Source of the DNA: Comamonas fluminis
GTDB taxonomy: Bacteria > Pseudomonadota > Gammaproteobacteria > Burkholderiales > Burkholderiaceae_C
DNA: 64,000 nt
Direction of reading: 5' to 3'
Assembly (NCBI RefSeq): GCF_019186805.1
Contig: NZ_CP066783.1
Location: forward strand, 2,369,501-2,433,500
Below are positions 45,889 through 53,977 of this stretch, in pieces. The notes under the pieces were generated by a model that saw only the letters and a program-made list of their open reading frames with translations, did no database searches and was not told the DNA's origin. The position numbers and the translations under genes are program-made. Each line of letters begins with the position of its first letter. Position 1 is the stretch's first letter.

Positions 45889-47931
45889 ATGTCTTACCGT
45901 TCAACTTTATTGATTTCTTCTGTGCTGGTGGCCGTGCCAGCTGTTCATGTTCACGCGCAGGAAGCTGCGACTGCTGAGGCAACTCTGGGCGAAGTCACTG
46001 TCTCCACCACTGGCATGGCCGAGGGGGATATGGCTACGCCAGTGCAGGTGCTGGGCGAGGAGGACCTGCGCCTTCGCCGCGCCGCCACGCTGGGCGAGAC
46101 CCTGGCCGCAGAGCCCGGCATCAACGCCAGCCACTTTGGCGCAGGCGCCAGCCGCCCTGTGATTCGCGGCATGGATGGTGCGCGGGTTTCCGTGCTCAGC
46201 AATGGTTCTGAATTACTGGATGCCTCCACCGTCAGTCCCGACCATGCTGTGACCACAGAGCCACTTCTGGCCACGCAGATGGAAGTGTTTCGCGGCCCCT
46301 CGGCCTTGCTCTACAGCGCGGGCGCCATGGGCGGCGTGGTCAATGTGCTGGATAACAAGATTGCCACCAGCGTGCCTGAGAAGGCGCTGTCTGGCTCTGC
46401 TGAAGTGCAGGCGGGCACGGCTGCGGGCATGTCTGCCGGGGCACTTTCTTTAACTGGCGCCATGCCGCTGCAAAACAATAACGGCACCCTGGTACTGCAT
46501 GCCGAAGGCGTGGCCCGTAACGCCGGCGACTACCGCGTGGGCAGCGGCTGGGATCAGGGCAGCAAGGTGGCAGGCAGCTTCAGCCGTGGCAACACCGGCA
46601 GCCTGGGCCTTTCCTGGGTGGGCGACAGCGGCTATCTGGGCCTGGCCTATACCCGTCAGCAGGCACGTTATGGCCTGCCCGGCCATCAGCATGGCTTTGA
46701 GGGCTGCCACGCCCATGGCGATCATCTGCACTGCGGCGATCATGATGGGCATGACCACGAGGAAACAGACTCTTCCAGCGTGCCCGTGGTGGACTTGACC
46801 AGCGAGCGCTGGGATCTGCGCGGCGAATGGCGCAAGCCTGTGGCCGGCATTGCTGCCGTGCGCTTGCGTGGCGGATGGACGCGCTATCAGCACGATGAAA
46901 TCGAAGAGGGCGCCGTATCGACCGCTTTTCGCAACCGCGGGCACGATCTGCGCCTGGAGATGGAGCATGAGCCCATCGCCGGCTGGCGCGGAACGCTGGG
47001 CGTGCAAACGCTGAACCGCCGCTTTAGCGCGACGGGTGAGGAAGCCTATGTACAGCCGACCAACACGCAGCGCGAAAGCCTGTATCTGCTGGAGGAATAC
47101 CGCTGGCAGGACTGGAGCCTGCAAGGCGCTTTGCGCCACGATCGCCAGCGTATTGAAGCGCAGCAAACCGATCAGACGCGCAAGCACAGCGCCACCTCGC
47201 TGTCTCTGGGCACTGTCTGGAAGTTCACTCCAGGCTACAGCGCAACGGCTTCGCTGACCCATGGCAGCCGCATGCCCACAGCGGAAGAGCTGTTCGCCAA
47301 TGGTTTGCACATGGCCACATCTACTTATGAAGTGGGCAATGCCAATCTGGGGCGGGAGCGCTCGCAGGCGCTGGATCTGGGTGTGAGCAAGACGGCAGGC
47401 GATACGCGCTGGAAGCTCAATGCCTACCACTATCGCATCAAAAACTACATCTATGGCGCGACGGTGGATGAGCATGACGGCCTGCAGCTCTTGCACTACA
47501 CCCAGGCCGATGCGCGCTTTACCGGCTGGGAAGCGCAACTGAGCCAGCGCTTGAGCCGTGAATTCATCGCCACAGTCTTTGGCGATGGCGTGCGCGCCAG
47601 GCTGGAAGATGGCTCGGCCCTGCCGCGCATTCCTGCTTTACGCGCCGGTGTTCGCGTGAACGCCAGGCTGGGCGGCTGGGACACCATGGCGGAATGGACG
47701 CAGGTGCTGCGCCAGAACCGCACAGCAGCGTTTGAGAGCGAAACCGGCGGCTACGGCATGCTGAATCTGGGCGCCAGCTATCAATGGCGCAGCGGCGGCA
47801 ATCAGTGGCAGTTCTATGTCAAAGGCCAGAACCTGACCAACCGTCTGGCTTACGCGGCCACCTCATTCATCAAGACGGCCGCTCCATTGACTGGGCGCAA
47901 TCTGGTGCTGGGCTTGCGCATGGACTTTTAA
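45889..47931 (+). CDS. znuD: TonB-dependent receptor, ZnuD-like (zinc uptake)
   Basis: The product is 680 residues from the ATG at 45889; a start 33 bases earlier would weaken the signal peptide, which ends VHVHAQ. The plug domain follows, with SRPVIRGMDGARVSVLSNGS near residue 95, and the barrel ends in LVLGLRMDF. A His/Asp-rich extracellular loop near residues 263-292 (HQHGFEGCHAHGDHLHCGDH) is the hallmark of ZnuD zinc receptors. It should take zinc across the outer membrane using TonB. The preceding small His/Cys protein fits the same function. Confidence 0.9.
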   Translation: MSYRSTLLISSVLVAVPAVHVHAQEAATAEATLGEVTVSTTGMAEGDMATPVQVLGEEDLRLRRAATLGETLAAEPGINASHFGAGASRPVIRGMDGARVSVLSNGSELLDASTVSPDHAVTTEPLLATQMEVFRGPSALLYSAGAMGGVVNVLDNKIATSVPEKALSGSAEVQAGTAAGMSAGALSLTGAMPLQNNNGTLVLHAEGVARNAGDYRVGSGWDQGSKVAGSFSRGNTGSLGLSWVGDSGYLGLAYTRQQARYGLPGHQHGFEGCHAHGDHLHCGDHDGHDHEETDSSSVPVVDLTSERWDLRGEWRKPVAGIAAVRLRGGWTRYQHDEIEEGAVSTAFRNRGHDLRLEMEHEPIAGWRGTLGVQTLNRRFSATGEEAYVQPTNTQRESLYLLEEYRWQDWSLQGALRHDRQRIEAQQTDQTRKHSATSLSLGTVWKFTPGYSATASLTHGSRMPTAEELFANGLHMATSTYEVGNANLGRERSQALDLGVSKTAGDTRWKLNAYHYRIKNYIYGATVDEHDGLQLLHYTQADARFTGWEAQLSQRLSREFIATVFGDGVRARLEDGSALPRIPALRAGVRVNARLGGWDTMAEWTQVLRQNRTAAFESETGGYGMLNLGASYQWRSGGNQWQFYVKGQNLTNRLAYAATSFIKTAAPLTGRNLVLGLRMDF

Positions 47932-47974
47932 GCCTCCACAGGCCTATGGCCTGTGTGGAGTATTGGCTCAACTG

Positions 47975-48007
47975 GCATGCAGCGCTTATGGCACAAGCGC
48001 TGCATGC
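47975..48007. terminator. Strong hairpin between convergent genes
   Basis: GCATGCAGCGCTT and AAGCGCTGCATGC form a perfect 13-bp stem with a 7-base loop. It sits between the znuD stop and the stop of the recombinase-like gene. There is no T-run, so it may act as a shared 3' hairpin rather than a classic terminator. Confidence 0.55.
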
Positions 48008-49038
48008 TATAGATAGTGTTGCAAATGCCGCAAGGCACGCGGGCTGTCCACGCCAATTCTGGCAATCACTTCCAGCTCGGGCACACCTGCGCGCAGCCAT
48101 TGCACGATGGCGGTATTGCGCAGCACCTGCGGGCCCACGCGCTGCAGCGGGAACTTCTGGCTACCTTCGGGCTGAGCCTCGTGGGCGCGCTGGATCAGCT
48201 GGGATGCCACATGAAAAAGCATGCGTACAGAAAGCGGTCCCCCCCGGCGGGAATAGAACACCTCGTGATCGCCATCCACTACGCTGGGGCCACGCTGGCC
48301 TGCACTGAAGCGCCGCCAGTCGCGCAAGGCCTGGGCCACGTTGTGCGGAATATCCAGCAAACGCTGTTGTGCGGCCCGTCCTCCATCGATGTGCAGCTGT
48401 GCAGGAACGTCAGATACGGTTCCCTGGCCGGTGTCCGCCCCTGCGACTGAAGGTATCCATATGCGTGCATCGCTGCTGCAGATATTTCTCCACTGCAGCA
48501 CGCGTACTTCTTCTGGCGCCAGCGCCATTTCATACAGCAGCAAAACAATGGCCCGGTCACGCGCATTCTGGTAGCCATCGGCCTGAGGGAACTGCCTTGG
48601 CAAGGCTTTCCAGAGCAGGGGAGGCAGGCAGTGCCCTTTGCCATCTTCAGACGGAGGCCGTTCGGCAGGCTCAAGCCCTGTTGCGGGATTGATCTGCAGC
48701 CACCCATGCTCAAGGGCATGGTCATAGATGCGCTCCAGCAACCGCCAGTAGCGCCGGCGAGTCACGGGGCTGATCTTGCGTTCAGGGTGGTGGTGTGCGC
48801 GCTGCCCATCTCGTATGCGCAAAAAGCTTTGCACATCCACAGCATCAGCCTCATGCCACCTCTTCGGAGCCAGTGAAGCCGCAGAAGAGGGTGAAGGCAA
48901 TTCACCAAGGTGAGACAGCCAGGCCAGCCAGACCTTTTCATAGTTGCCGTCTGGGCTTGTGTCCAGAGCATCCCAGCTCTTGCTGCCCTCATGAGACAGC
49001 CATTCACTGAAGACTTCGGTACCGCAGGGAATATTCAT
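48007..49038 (-). CDS. Tyrosine-recombinase-like protein, probably inactive
   Basis: The ATG at 49038 opens 343 residues; the longer frame lacks homology. An N-terminal SAM-like core-binding segment (SWDALDTSPDGNYEKVWLAWLSHLG) precedes a catalytic-like domain. Where active enzymes have the first catalytic Arg in an LR-x-x-EL context, this one reads LAPEEV. The HxLR motif is QVLR, and the last GH becomes GV. A tyrosine is present only three residues away from its expected place. It is probably a degenerate recombinase or a DNA-binding derivative. It lies at the edge of a scarred accessory region. Confidence 0.75.
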   Translation of the reverse strand: MNIPCGTEVFSEWLSHEGSKSWDALDTSPDGNYEKVWLAWLSHLGELPSPSSAASLAPKRWHEADAVDVQSFLRIRDGQRAHHHPERKISPVTRRRYWRLLERIYDHALEHGWLQINPATGLEPAERPPSEDGKGHCLPPLLWKALPRQFPQADGYQNARDRAIVLLLYEMALAPEEVRVLQWRNICSSDARIWIPSVAGADTGQGTVSDVPAQLHIDGGRAAQQRLLDIPHNVAQALRDWRRFSAGQRGPSVVDGDHEVFYSRRGGPLSVRMLFHVASQLIQRAHEAQPEGSQKFPLQRVGPQVLRNTAIVQWLRAGVPELEVIARIGVDSPRALRHLQHYL

Positions 49039-49159
49039 GACAGGGAGTATCAAACAGGAAACAGAGCGCCCGAACAGTAAATTGAAAAGCTGAGCCCGAT
49101 GTGGGAGCAAGCGCCTGCAAGAAGACGCGGCGAAGGAGAACCAAGCAAAGACAGCAACG

Positions 49160-49260
49160 GTATCTGGGCAGCCATGGCAATCAGAACGCATTGATTGCGA
49201 TCTCGACCGAGACAAACACCCCAAAAACTATAGCCACAAAGAGCTGAACGCCGAGCTCAC
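49160..49260 (+). pseudogene. Degraded fragment of prpE
   Basis: About 100 bp match prpE at roughly 32,436-32,537. The run CAGAACGC.TTGATTGCGATC and the following ACCGAGACAAACACC are nearly identical. The fragment has several substitutions and a one-base deletion (the A-run after ACACC), so it cannot code. It encodes the equivalent of NALIAISTETNT of PrpE. It marks an old duplication or recombination next to the recombinase-like gene. Confidence 0.85.
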
Positions 49261-49354
49261 GTAAAGGCAAACGCTTTCTCAACTCATCTATTTAATGTAA
49301 CTTACATGAATCTAGTTTAAAGAACAAAATTCAATTCTTGACGAAGTGATCTAT

Positions 49355-49644
49355 GACAATAAAGTCCTGTCCTCAATCAATAAGTCCTGTCCTGAGCCGT
49401 TTTCACAATAAGTTCTGTCGCAAAAGGGGGGGGGCGTCCCCAAAGTGCCGACAAACAGAGCTGTCCCACTTCCACGAGGTGTTGTGGCTGGATTTGCGGT
49501 GCCGATGGTCAATTTTGGGAGCTTGGGGCTTAGCACAAGCCTGCAACGCTCGATGTGCTGATTTTTGCTTAAAAATTATGCAAATGGTAGGTTTCGAACA
49601 AATAGATCTGTCCCAAAATTTAAAGTGACATTAAAGGTCTGTCC
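49355..49644 (+). repeat. Six 16-18 bp direct repeats, transposon-end-like
   Basis: Six forward copies occur at 49355-49372, 49376-49392, 49404-49421, 49450-49467, 49597-49614 and 49627-49644. Examples are GACAATAAAGTCCTGTCC and AACAAATAGATCTGTCCC; the loose consensus is RACAAATARAGNTCTGTCC. Three are close together and the others are spread out. This recalls the multiple transposase-binding sites at ends of Tn7/Tn5053-type elements. Inverted copies occur at 51749-51821. The element name is not known. Confidence 0.7.
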
Positions 49645-49741
49645 TGGCTTGGGCGACAAGCCTTCAACGAATGCTGAGCTATCTAGGAGTTGAGTGCTGT
49701 GGTGGCACTGCCCGGAGATCAAGGCCGAGGCTAGTGGCAAG

Positions 49742-49896
49742 CATGAGTGTTTGCGTTGTTGTTGGGAGGGCTGCTTCAGGCTGGTTGCAGCCGCTGAGAT
49801 TTGGCACGTCTGTGACCGCTGCCGCCGATACCAGACGTTGACAGGCTATCTGACTAGGCGTCCGCTGTGCGCCTCAAACCGGATGCTGGCTGCATA
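49742..49896 (+). pseudogene. Possible IS1595-like transposase N-terminal fragment
   Basis: The frame encodes a paired-cysteine segment (HECLRCCWEGCF...VCDRCRRYQTLTG) reminiscent of the zinc-ribbon start of IS1595-family transposases, which read C-x2-C...C-x2-C-R..T-x-L-T. The frame stops at 49896 and no catalytic domain follows. The resemblance is from motif order only. Confidence 0.35.
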
Positions 49897-50086
49897 GCAG
49901 TTCGCCAAGCAATCTGAACGACAGCTCTCATAAGCTGCGAACTGGTGCTGCCGACCCATTGTTGTCTGTCGATACTCACACCAGCCCTCCTGAAAGCAGT
50001 CTCCGACGCAGGCTCAATGACTGTTGCAGCAGCACCGTGAGTAACCAATTGCACCGACAATCCTGTCATAGATCACAGGAGCACCA

Positions 50087-50536
50087 ATGGGTATTTCGTT
50101 CGAATGGATCAACTCATTTTTGGAGTCAAACGTCGCTAAGGTCGTTGTAATTCCTCTATTAGTCGCAATTGGGGGATGGGTTGGCTACCTTGTAAAGCGC
50201 TGGATCGAAAAACCCAAGCCTTCAAACCTAGATGAGTATGCTGATCTACATAAGGCGCTTACGTTGAAGGAAAAGCTAGACCAAAACCAGATGTCGCTGA
50301 ATGATTTGAGAGTTTTCAGAGCTGACGTTCTAAGCAGGCCTGCGCAGGCTGCAGTTATGAGCGCAGAGCACTACATCGAGTTGGCTAAGCGATTAGCTGA
50401 CGCGGTGGAGGTGGCTCCTAACAATGGACTGATGCTTGAGAACGCCAGTAACCAACTTGAGATGAATGAAGTATCTGCGAAAAGTGCAGAGACAGTTGAC
50501 AAAATGAATCGCCCCGGATTCCCTAGACACTTTTAA
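50087..50536 (+). CDS. Hypothetical membrane protein truncated by IS element
   Basis: A good ribosome-binding site (AGGAG) precedes the ATG. The frame codes a single membrane helix (VAKVVVIPLLVAIGGWVGYLV, residues about 15-35), then a charged helical part with KALTLKEKLDQNQMSLND. At codon 140 it runs into the IS element at 50505, and the last 10 residues are IS-derived. The original C-terminus is lost. Base use is more AT-rich than the flanking chromosome, consistent with acquired DNA. No family recognised. Confidence 0.6.
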   Translation: MGISFEWINSFLESNVAKVVVIPLLVAIGGWVGYLVKRWIEKPKPSNLDEYADLHKALTLKEKLDQNQMSLNDLRVFRADVLSRPAQAAVMSAEHYIELAKRLADAVEVAPNNGLMLENASNQLEMNEVSAKSAETVDKMNRPGFPRHF

Positions 50537-51398
50537 GCCGTTGGGAATGGCGTTTCTCGAACTCTATCGGAGAAATATCTCCTGCAGTGCCGTGACGCCT
50601 TTTTGGGTTGTAGAACATCTCGATGTAGTTGAAGATATCTGCCCTTGCGTCCTCGCGCGACGTGTAGATCTGGCGACGAATTCGCTCGCGCTTGAGCAAC
50701 TGGAAGAAGCTCTCGGCCACTGCGTTGTCATGACAGTTACCGCGGCGACTCATGCTGGAGACTAGGTTGTGATCTCGTAGGAAGTCCTGCCAGTCATGCC
50801 CGGTGAACTGACTTCCCTGATCCGAATGCACCATGACCGCCTGATCAGGTCGACGACGCCACAGAGCCATCAGTAGTGCATCGAGTACCAAGTCGGTATC
50901 GATGCGGCTGCCCATGGACCAGCCCACGACCAGACGGGAGAACAGATCAACCACCACTGCCAGGTACAGCCATCCCTCGTGAGTGCGGATGTACGTGATG
51001 TCGGTCACCCACGATTGATTGGGCTCATCCACAGCGAAGCGGCGCTGCAGGTGGTTAGGGGCAACTATGGCGGGCTTGCCTCCGCGCATCCCAGGGCGGC
51101 GCCGGTATCCCGTTTGCGAACGCAGCCCTTGGAGCTTGAGCAAACGGGCCACGCGGTGTTTACCGCAGCGCTCTCCCAGATCCCGCATGTCCAGTGTGAG
51201 CTTGCGGTAGCCGTACACACCACCACTTTCAAGCCAGGCTTGTTTGAGCAAACCTTGCAGTCGCAGATCATCCCGAGCCCGTGGGCTGACGGGTTCAGCT
51301 TTCCAAGCGTAATACCCGCTGGGATGTACCACCATGACTTTGCACATGCTACGAATGCTGTATTCGTGCTCATGTTTCTGAATAAATGCGTACTTCAC
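50523..51398 (-). CDS. IS3-family transposase OrfB
   Basis: The 291-residue frame holds the rve integrase core with the DDE triad: Asp in WVTDITYIRT, Asp in VMVHSDQGSQF and Glu in AVAESFFQLLKRE. The GTG at 51398 is nominal, because OrfB is normally made as an OrfAB fusion. On the minus strand, A-AAA-AAG at 51434-51428 in the end of orfA is a canonical -1 slippery heptamer, and the -1 frame runs straight into OrfB. The frame is intact, so the element may be active. Confidence 0.92.
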   Translation of the reverse strand: MKYAFIQKHEHEYSIRSMCKVMVVHPSGYYAWKAEPVSPRARDDLRLQGLLKQAWLESGGVYGYRKLTLDMRDLGERCGKHRVARLLKLQGLRSQTGYRRRPGMRGGKPAIVAPNHLQRRFAVDEPNQSWVTDITYIRTHEGWLYLAVVVDLFSRLVVGWSMGSRIDTDLVLDALLMALWRRRPDQAVMVHSDQGSQFTGHDWQDFLRDHNLVSSMSRRGNCHDNAVAESFFQLLKRERIRRQIYTSREDARADIFNYIEMFYNPKRRHGTAGDISPIEFEKRHSQRLKSV

Positions 51399-51673
51399 CC
51401 GAGCTGCTTGGCAAAGTACGCTGCGGCCTTTTTTAGGATGTCACGCTCCTCGGTCACACGCTTGAGCTCGGACTTTAGTCTGCGCAACTCTTCTGTCTGC
51501 GTAAGTTGAGCTTGTCGCTCTGCGGGAGGCCCTGAATGCGTCTTCAGCCACTGATACAGGCTATGTTGACTAACGCCAAGGCGCTGTGACACGTCAGCGA
51601 CCTTGTGGCCTCGTTGTGTGATCTGCTTGATGGCTTCGATCTTGAATTCGTCTGGATATTTAGGCTTACTCAT
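51395..51673 (-). CDS. IS3-family transposase OrfA
   Basis: A 92-residue protein with a helix-turn-helix (RGHKVADVSQRLGVSQHSLYQWL) and a C-terminal leucine-zipper-like helix (EELRRLKSELKRVTEERDILKKAAAYF). The latter ends at the slippery sequence used for frameshifting into OrfB. OrfA binds the IS ends and regulates transposition. It overlaps OrfB by four bases. Confidence 0.92.
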   Translation of the reverse strand: MSKPKYPDEFKIEAIKQITQRGHKVADVSQRLGVSQHSLYQWLKTHSGPPAERQAQLTQTEELRRLKSELKRVTEERDILKKAAAYFAKQLG

Positions 51674-51748
51674 GGCACCTCCTATTGGGCCTCGGGATTG
51701 AGGCTCAGAAGTGTCTAGAAAACCCGGGGCGATTCACAGAAACTGGCA

Positions 51749-51821
51749 GGACAGGACATTTGTCATCGAAAGGAGGACGGCCGCGATGCTTCCCTCTGAA
51801 GCTAGGACAGATCTTTATTTG
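51749..51821 (-). repeat. Two reverse-oriented transposon-end-like repeats
   Basis: On the minus strand, GACAAATGTCCTGTCC (51764-51749) and CAAATAAAGATCTGTCC (51821-51805) match the six forward repeats at 49355-49644. Opposite orientation at the two sides is what is expected for the two ends of one element. The IS3 copy lies just inside this end. Confidence 0.65.
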
Positions 51822-51875
51822 CAGGAATCAGAAGCTCTGTCATCAGGAAGGAGGGCCTTCCTGATGCGCTCAAGG

Positions 51876-52523
51876 TTAGGGAGCCAGTCGTTCACGAATC
51901 CAGTCCTGTCCATCCAGACGGTAGTTCAGTCTGTCGTGCAGGCGGCTCTTGCGGCCTTGCCAGAATTCCCAGCGATCCGGCACAAGGCGAAAGCCTCCCC
52001 AGTGCGGAGGGCGGGGAGGGTTGAGCAAAAACTGCGCGCTGTACTTGGCTGCGTTGGCCACCAGAACGCTGCGGCCGCTGATGACCTGGCTTTGAGGGCT
52101 GGCCCAGGCACCAATGCGCGAATCCAGCGGGCGGCTTGCGAAATAGGCATCGCTTTCTTCGGCACTGACTTTTTCGACCCGGCCTTCAATCCGCACCACA
52201 CGCTCAAGCTCTACCCAGTGAAACTGCAAAGCGGCAAAGGGGTTGCCCGCCAGCTGCTGGCCCTTGCGGCTGTCGTAGTTGGTGTACCAGACGATGCCGC
52301 GCTCGTCGTAGCCCTTGATCAGCACGATGCGCGTGCTGGGGCGCATGTCCCCGCTCACCGTCGCCACGGTCATGGCATTGGGCTCGGGCACCTGCGCGCT
52401 GACAGCTTCCTGCAGCCATTGATCAAACTGCTGGAAAGGATTGGCGCTTGAAGCGGATTCACTCAGTTCTGCACGCTCATAGCTCTTGCGCAGATCGGCG
52501 ATGGATGAAGATAGGCTGCTCAT
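51876..52523 (-). CDS. pdxH: Pyridoxamine 5'-phosphate oxidase
   Basis: The ATG at 52523 gives 215 residues; longer frames enter the neighbouring promoter. Landmarks: [26 protein letters not shown] near residue 49 (FMN site), [16 protein letters not shown] near 80, [14 protein letters not shown] near 140 and the C-terminal [13 protein letters not shown]...LAP with the substrate arginines. It oxidises pyridoxine or pyridoxamine phosphate to pyridoxal phosphate. Divergent from the MobA-like gene. Confidence 0.95.
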   Translation of the reverse strand: MSSLSSSIADLRKSYERAELSESASSANPFQQFDQWLQEAVSAQVPEPNAMTVATVSGDMRPSTRIVLIKGYDERGIVWYTNYDSRKGQQLAGNPFAALQFHWVELERVVRIEGRVEKVSAEESDAYFASRPLDSRIGAWASPQSQVISGRSVLVANAAKYSAQFLLNPPRPPHWGGFRLVPDRWEFWQGRKSRLHDRLNYRLDGQDWIRERLAP

Positions 52524-52571
52524 GGCCTCATTGTGCCGCGCCATCAAGCCAGCGTTATGCTTGAACGCAAT

Positions 52572-53177
52572 ATGAGCCACGAAGATTTGAACAAGCCTGC
52601 ACACGCTGCCAGCCACGGCCCCTGTGTTTTGATCCTGGCCGCGGGAAAAGGCGAGCGCTTTACGGCCTCAGGCGGCAGCACACACAAATTACAGGCCATG
52701 CTGGGGGCAAAGAGCGTGCTGCAGACCACGCTGGCCAGCGTAGAGGCCTCGGGGCTGCCCTGGCATGTGGAATATGGCCCCCATCCCGGCATGGGTGACA
52801 GCATTGCCGCGGCAGTAAGCGCCACCGCGCAGGCGGATGGCTGGCTCATCCTGCCAGCGGATTTGCCGCTGGTTCAGCCACATACGCTCACAACACTGGC
52901 CCAGCAGTTGTACCAGCTGGACGCTTCGCAGTTGCATGTCGTACAGCCCTTCTACCAGGGCCAAAAAGGCCATCCCGTCGCATTTTCTCGCGCAGCAGGG
53001 TGGGCGCTTTCCCAGTTGACGGGCGACCAGGGCGCTGCCAGCGTGGTGAAGGCCGCTGCGCAGCAGCAGACACTGCAGCGCTGGGACTGTGACGATATTG
53101 GCTGCGTGCTGGATGTGGACACCGTCACGGCGTTGGAGCAAGCCCGCCAGATCTGGCAGCAGCGAAGCACCTTCTGA
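52572..53177 (+). CDS. MobA-like nucleotidyltransferase (MocA-type)
   Basis: About 201 residues from the ATG at 52572; an upstream ATG at 52557 is also possible. [27 protein letters not shown] near residue 19 is the nucleotide-binding loop of the MobA-like fold. Further landmarks are [17 protein letters not shown] near 97 and [12 protein letters not shown] near 139. Such proteins attach CMP or GMP to molybdopterin for xanthine-dehydrogenase-type or other molybdoenzymes. No molybdoenzyme gene is adjacent, so the assignment stays at family level. Confidence 0.82.
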   Translation: MSHEDLNKPAHAASHGPCVLILAAGKGERFTASGGSTHKLQAMLGAKSVLQTTLASVEASGLPWHVEYGPHPGMGDSIAAAVSATAQADGWLILPADLPLVQPHTLTTLAQQLYQLDASQLHVVQPFYQGQKGHPVAFSRAAGWALSQLTGDQGAASVVKAAAQQQTLQRWDCDDIGCVLDVDTVTALEQARQIWQQRSTF

Positions 53178-53187
53178 AACTCAGAAT

Positions 53188-53211
53188 GAAAAAAGCCCCT
53201 GCTTTCAGGGG
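53188..53211 (-). terminator. Rho-independent terminator of sodC
   Basis: On the minus strand, CCCCTG-AAAG-CAGGGG is followed by a T-run. It lies 34 bases past the sodC stop and overlaps the 3' end region of the convergent gene. Confidence 0.75.
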
Positions 53212-53245
53212 ATTGGCAGCAGTGCTGGGTCAATCCAGCGATCAC

Positions 53246-53872
53246 TCAGGCTCCGCGCTCAATCACGCCACAGGCCAGGCGCGCGCCAGAATTGCCTGTG
53301 GGCTGAGTGGTGTAGTCATCCGCATCGTTGTGCACGATAAGGCTGCGACCCAGAATGCCGTTGGCTGAGCGATTGAGAGCGAAATCCTTGCTCACAAAGT
53401 CAATGGTGACCACGCCGTCCTGATTGGCGTCCAGGCTTGGCAGATCGCCCAGATGATGTGGCTGGCTGCCGTTGAACTGGCCATGGGCCTGTTGCGTCGG
53501 ATTGAAGTGGCCGCCTGCGCTCAAGCCGTCGCCGCTGGAGCAATCGCCTTTTTCATGGATATGGAAGCCATGTTCACTATTGGGTGCGAATCCCTGAATC
53601 TGCCCCTGCACGCGGACGCTGCCATCGGGCTGAGGAAAGAACTGCACCACGCCGCTGACGCTGCTGCCCTTGGTCGCTTCCAGCCGGGCAATGGACTGAA
53701 TACTCTTTCCTGTCGCTGCGCCGGGCGTTGAAGCAGCGCCAGCCTCGCCAGAGCCAGAAGAGGGCGCTACCGTAGGGGCGGTGGAGCAAGCCGTCAGAGC
53801 CAGAGCTGCGGCGAGCGACAGGCCCGCTGCCAATGGGCGGGAAAAGAGGGTGGCAACAGGGCTGGCAAGCAT
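53246..53872 (-). CDS. sodC: Cu/Zn superoxide dismutase lipoprotein
   Basis: The ATG at 53872 follows GGAG by 8 bases and gives 208 residues. A lipoprotein signal ends LTACS at about residue 28. The SOD core has GFHIHEKGDCSSGDGLSAGGHFNP near residue 105 and SLIVHNDADDY near 180, which supply the copper and zinc histidines and Asp. A Pro/Ser/Gly-rich linker of about 30 residues separates lipid anchor and domain. It removes superoxide in the periplasm. Confidence 0.93.
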   Translation of the reverse strand: MLASPVATLFSRPLAAGLSLAAALALTACSTAPTVAPSSGSGEAGAASTPGAATGKSIQSIARLEATKGSSVSGVVQFFPQPDGSVRVQGQIQGFAPNSEHGFHIHEKGDCSSGDGLSAGGHFNPTQQAHGQFNGSQPHHLGDLPSLDANQDGVVTIDFVSKDFALNRSANGILGRSLIVHNDADDYTTQPTGNSGARLACGVIERGA

Positions 53873-53977
53873 GACGTTCTCTCCATGAGGCAAACCTGCA
53901 TTGTGCCGCAGCGCTCCCGGTCAGTTCAATAGTTTCTGCCTTGAAGCCCAGTCAGAGCATGCGCTTTCAGCTATGTT

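Larger units (their letters stand above)
50505..51736 (-). mobile_element. IS3-family element (IS51-type)
   Basis: The element is 1,232 bp. The ends are imperfect inverted repeats starting TGAATCGCCCCGG; on the right the sequence continues GTTTTCTAGACACTTC and on the left ATTCCCTAGACACTTT. TGA..CGCCCCGG is the end type of the IS51 group. It carries overlapping orfA and orfB read leftward. The flanking bases (AAAA left, CAGA right) do not form a target duplication, suggesting a later deletion or recombination at one side. Confidence 0.92.

Noticed and set aside
46450..47538. A 362-codon minus-strand frame inside the zinc receptor
   Set aside because: It is antisense to conserved plug and barrel segments, and its residues show no recognisable domain.
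48007..49038. Recombinase-like gene as integrase of the filamentous prophage
   Set aside because: It is 8.5 kb outside the prophage boundary, lacks catalytic residues, and the prophage end is dif-like, which implies use of host XerC/XerD.
49353..49628. Short plus-strand frame over the repeat cluster
   Set aside because: It consists mainly of the 18-bp repeats and a G-run, with no start signal, so it is not taken as a gene.
49355..49644. The repeats read as a CRISPR array
   Set aside because: Repeats are only about 18 bp, vary in sequence, and have spacers from 3 to about 130 bp; no cas gene is nearby.
50979..51509. A 176-codon plus-strand frame across the IS element
   Set aside because: It is antisense to OrfB and OrfA, which carry the DDE and helix-turn-helix motifs.
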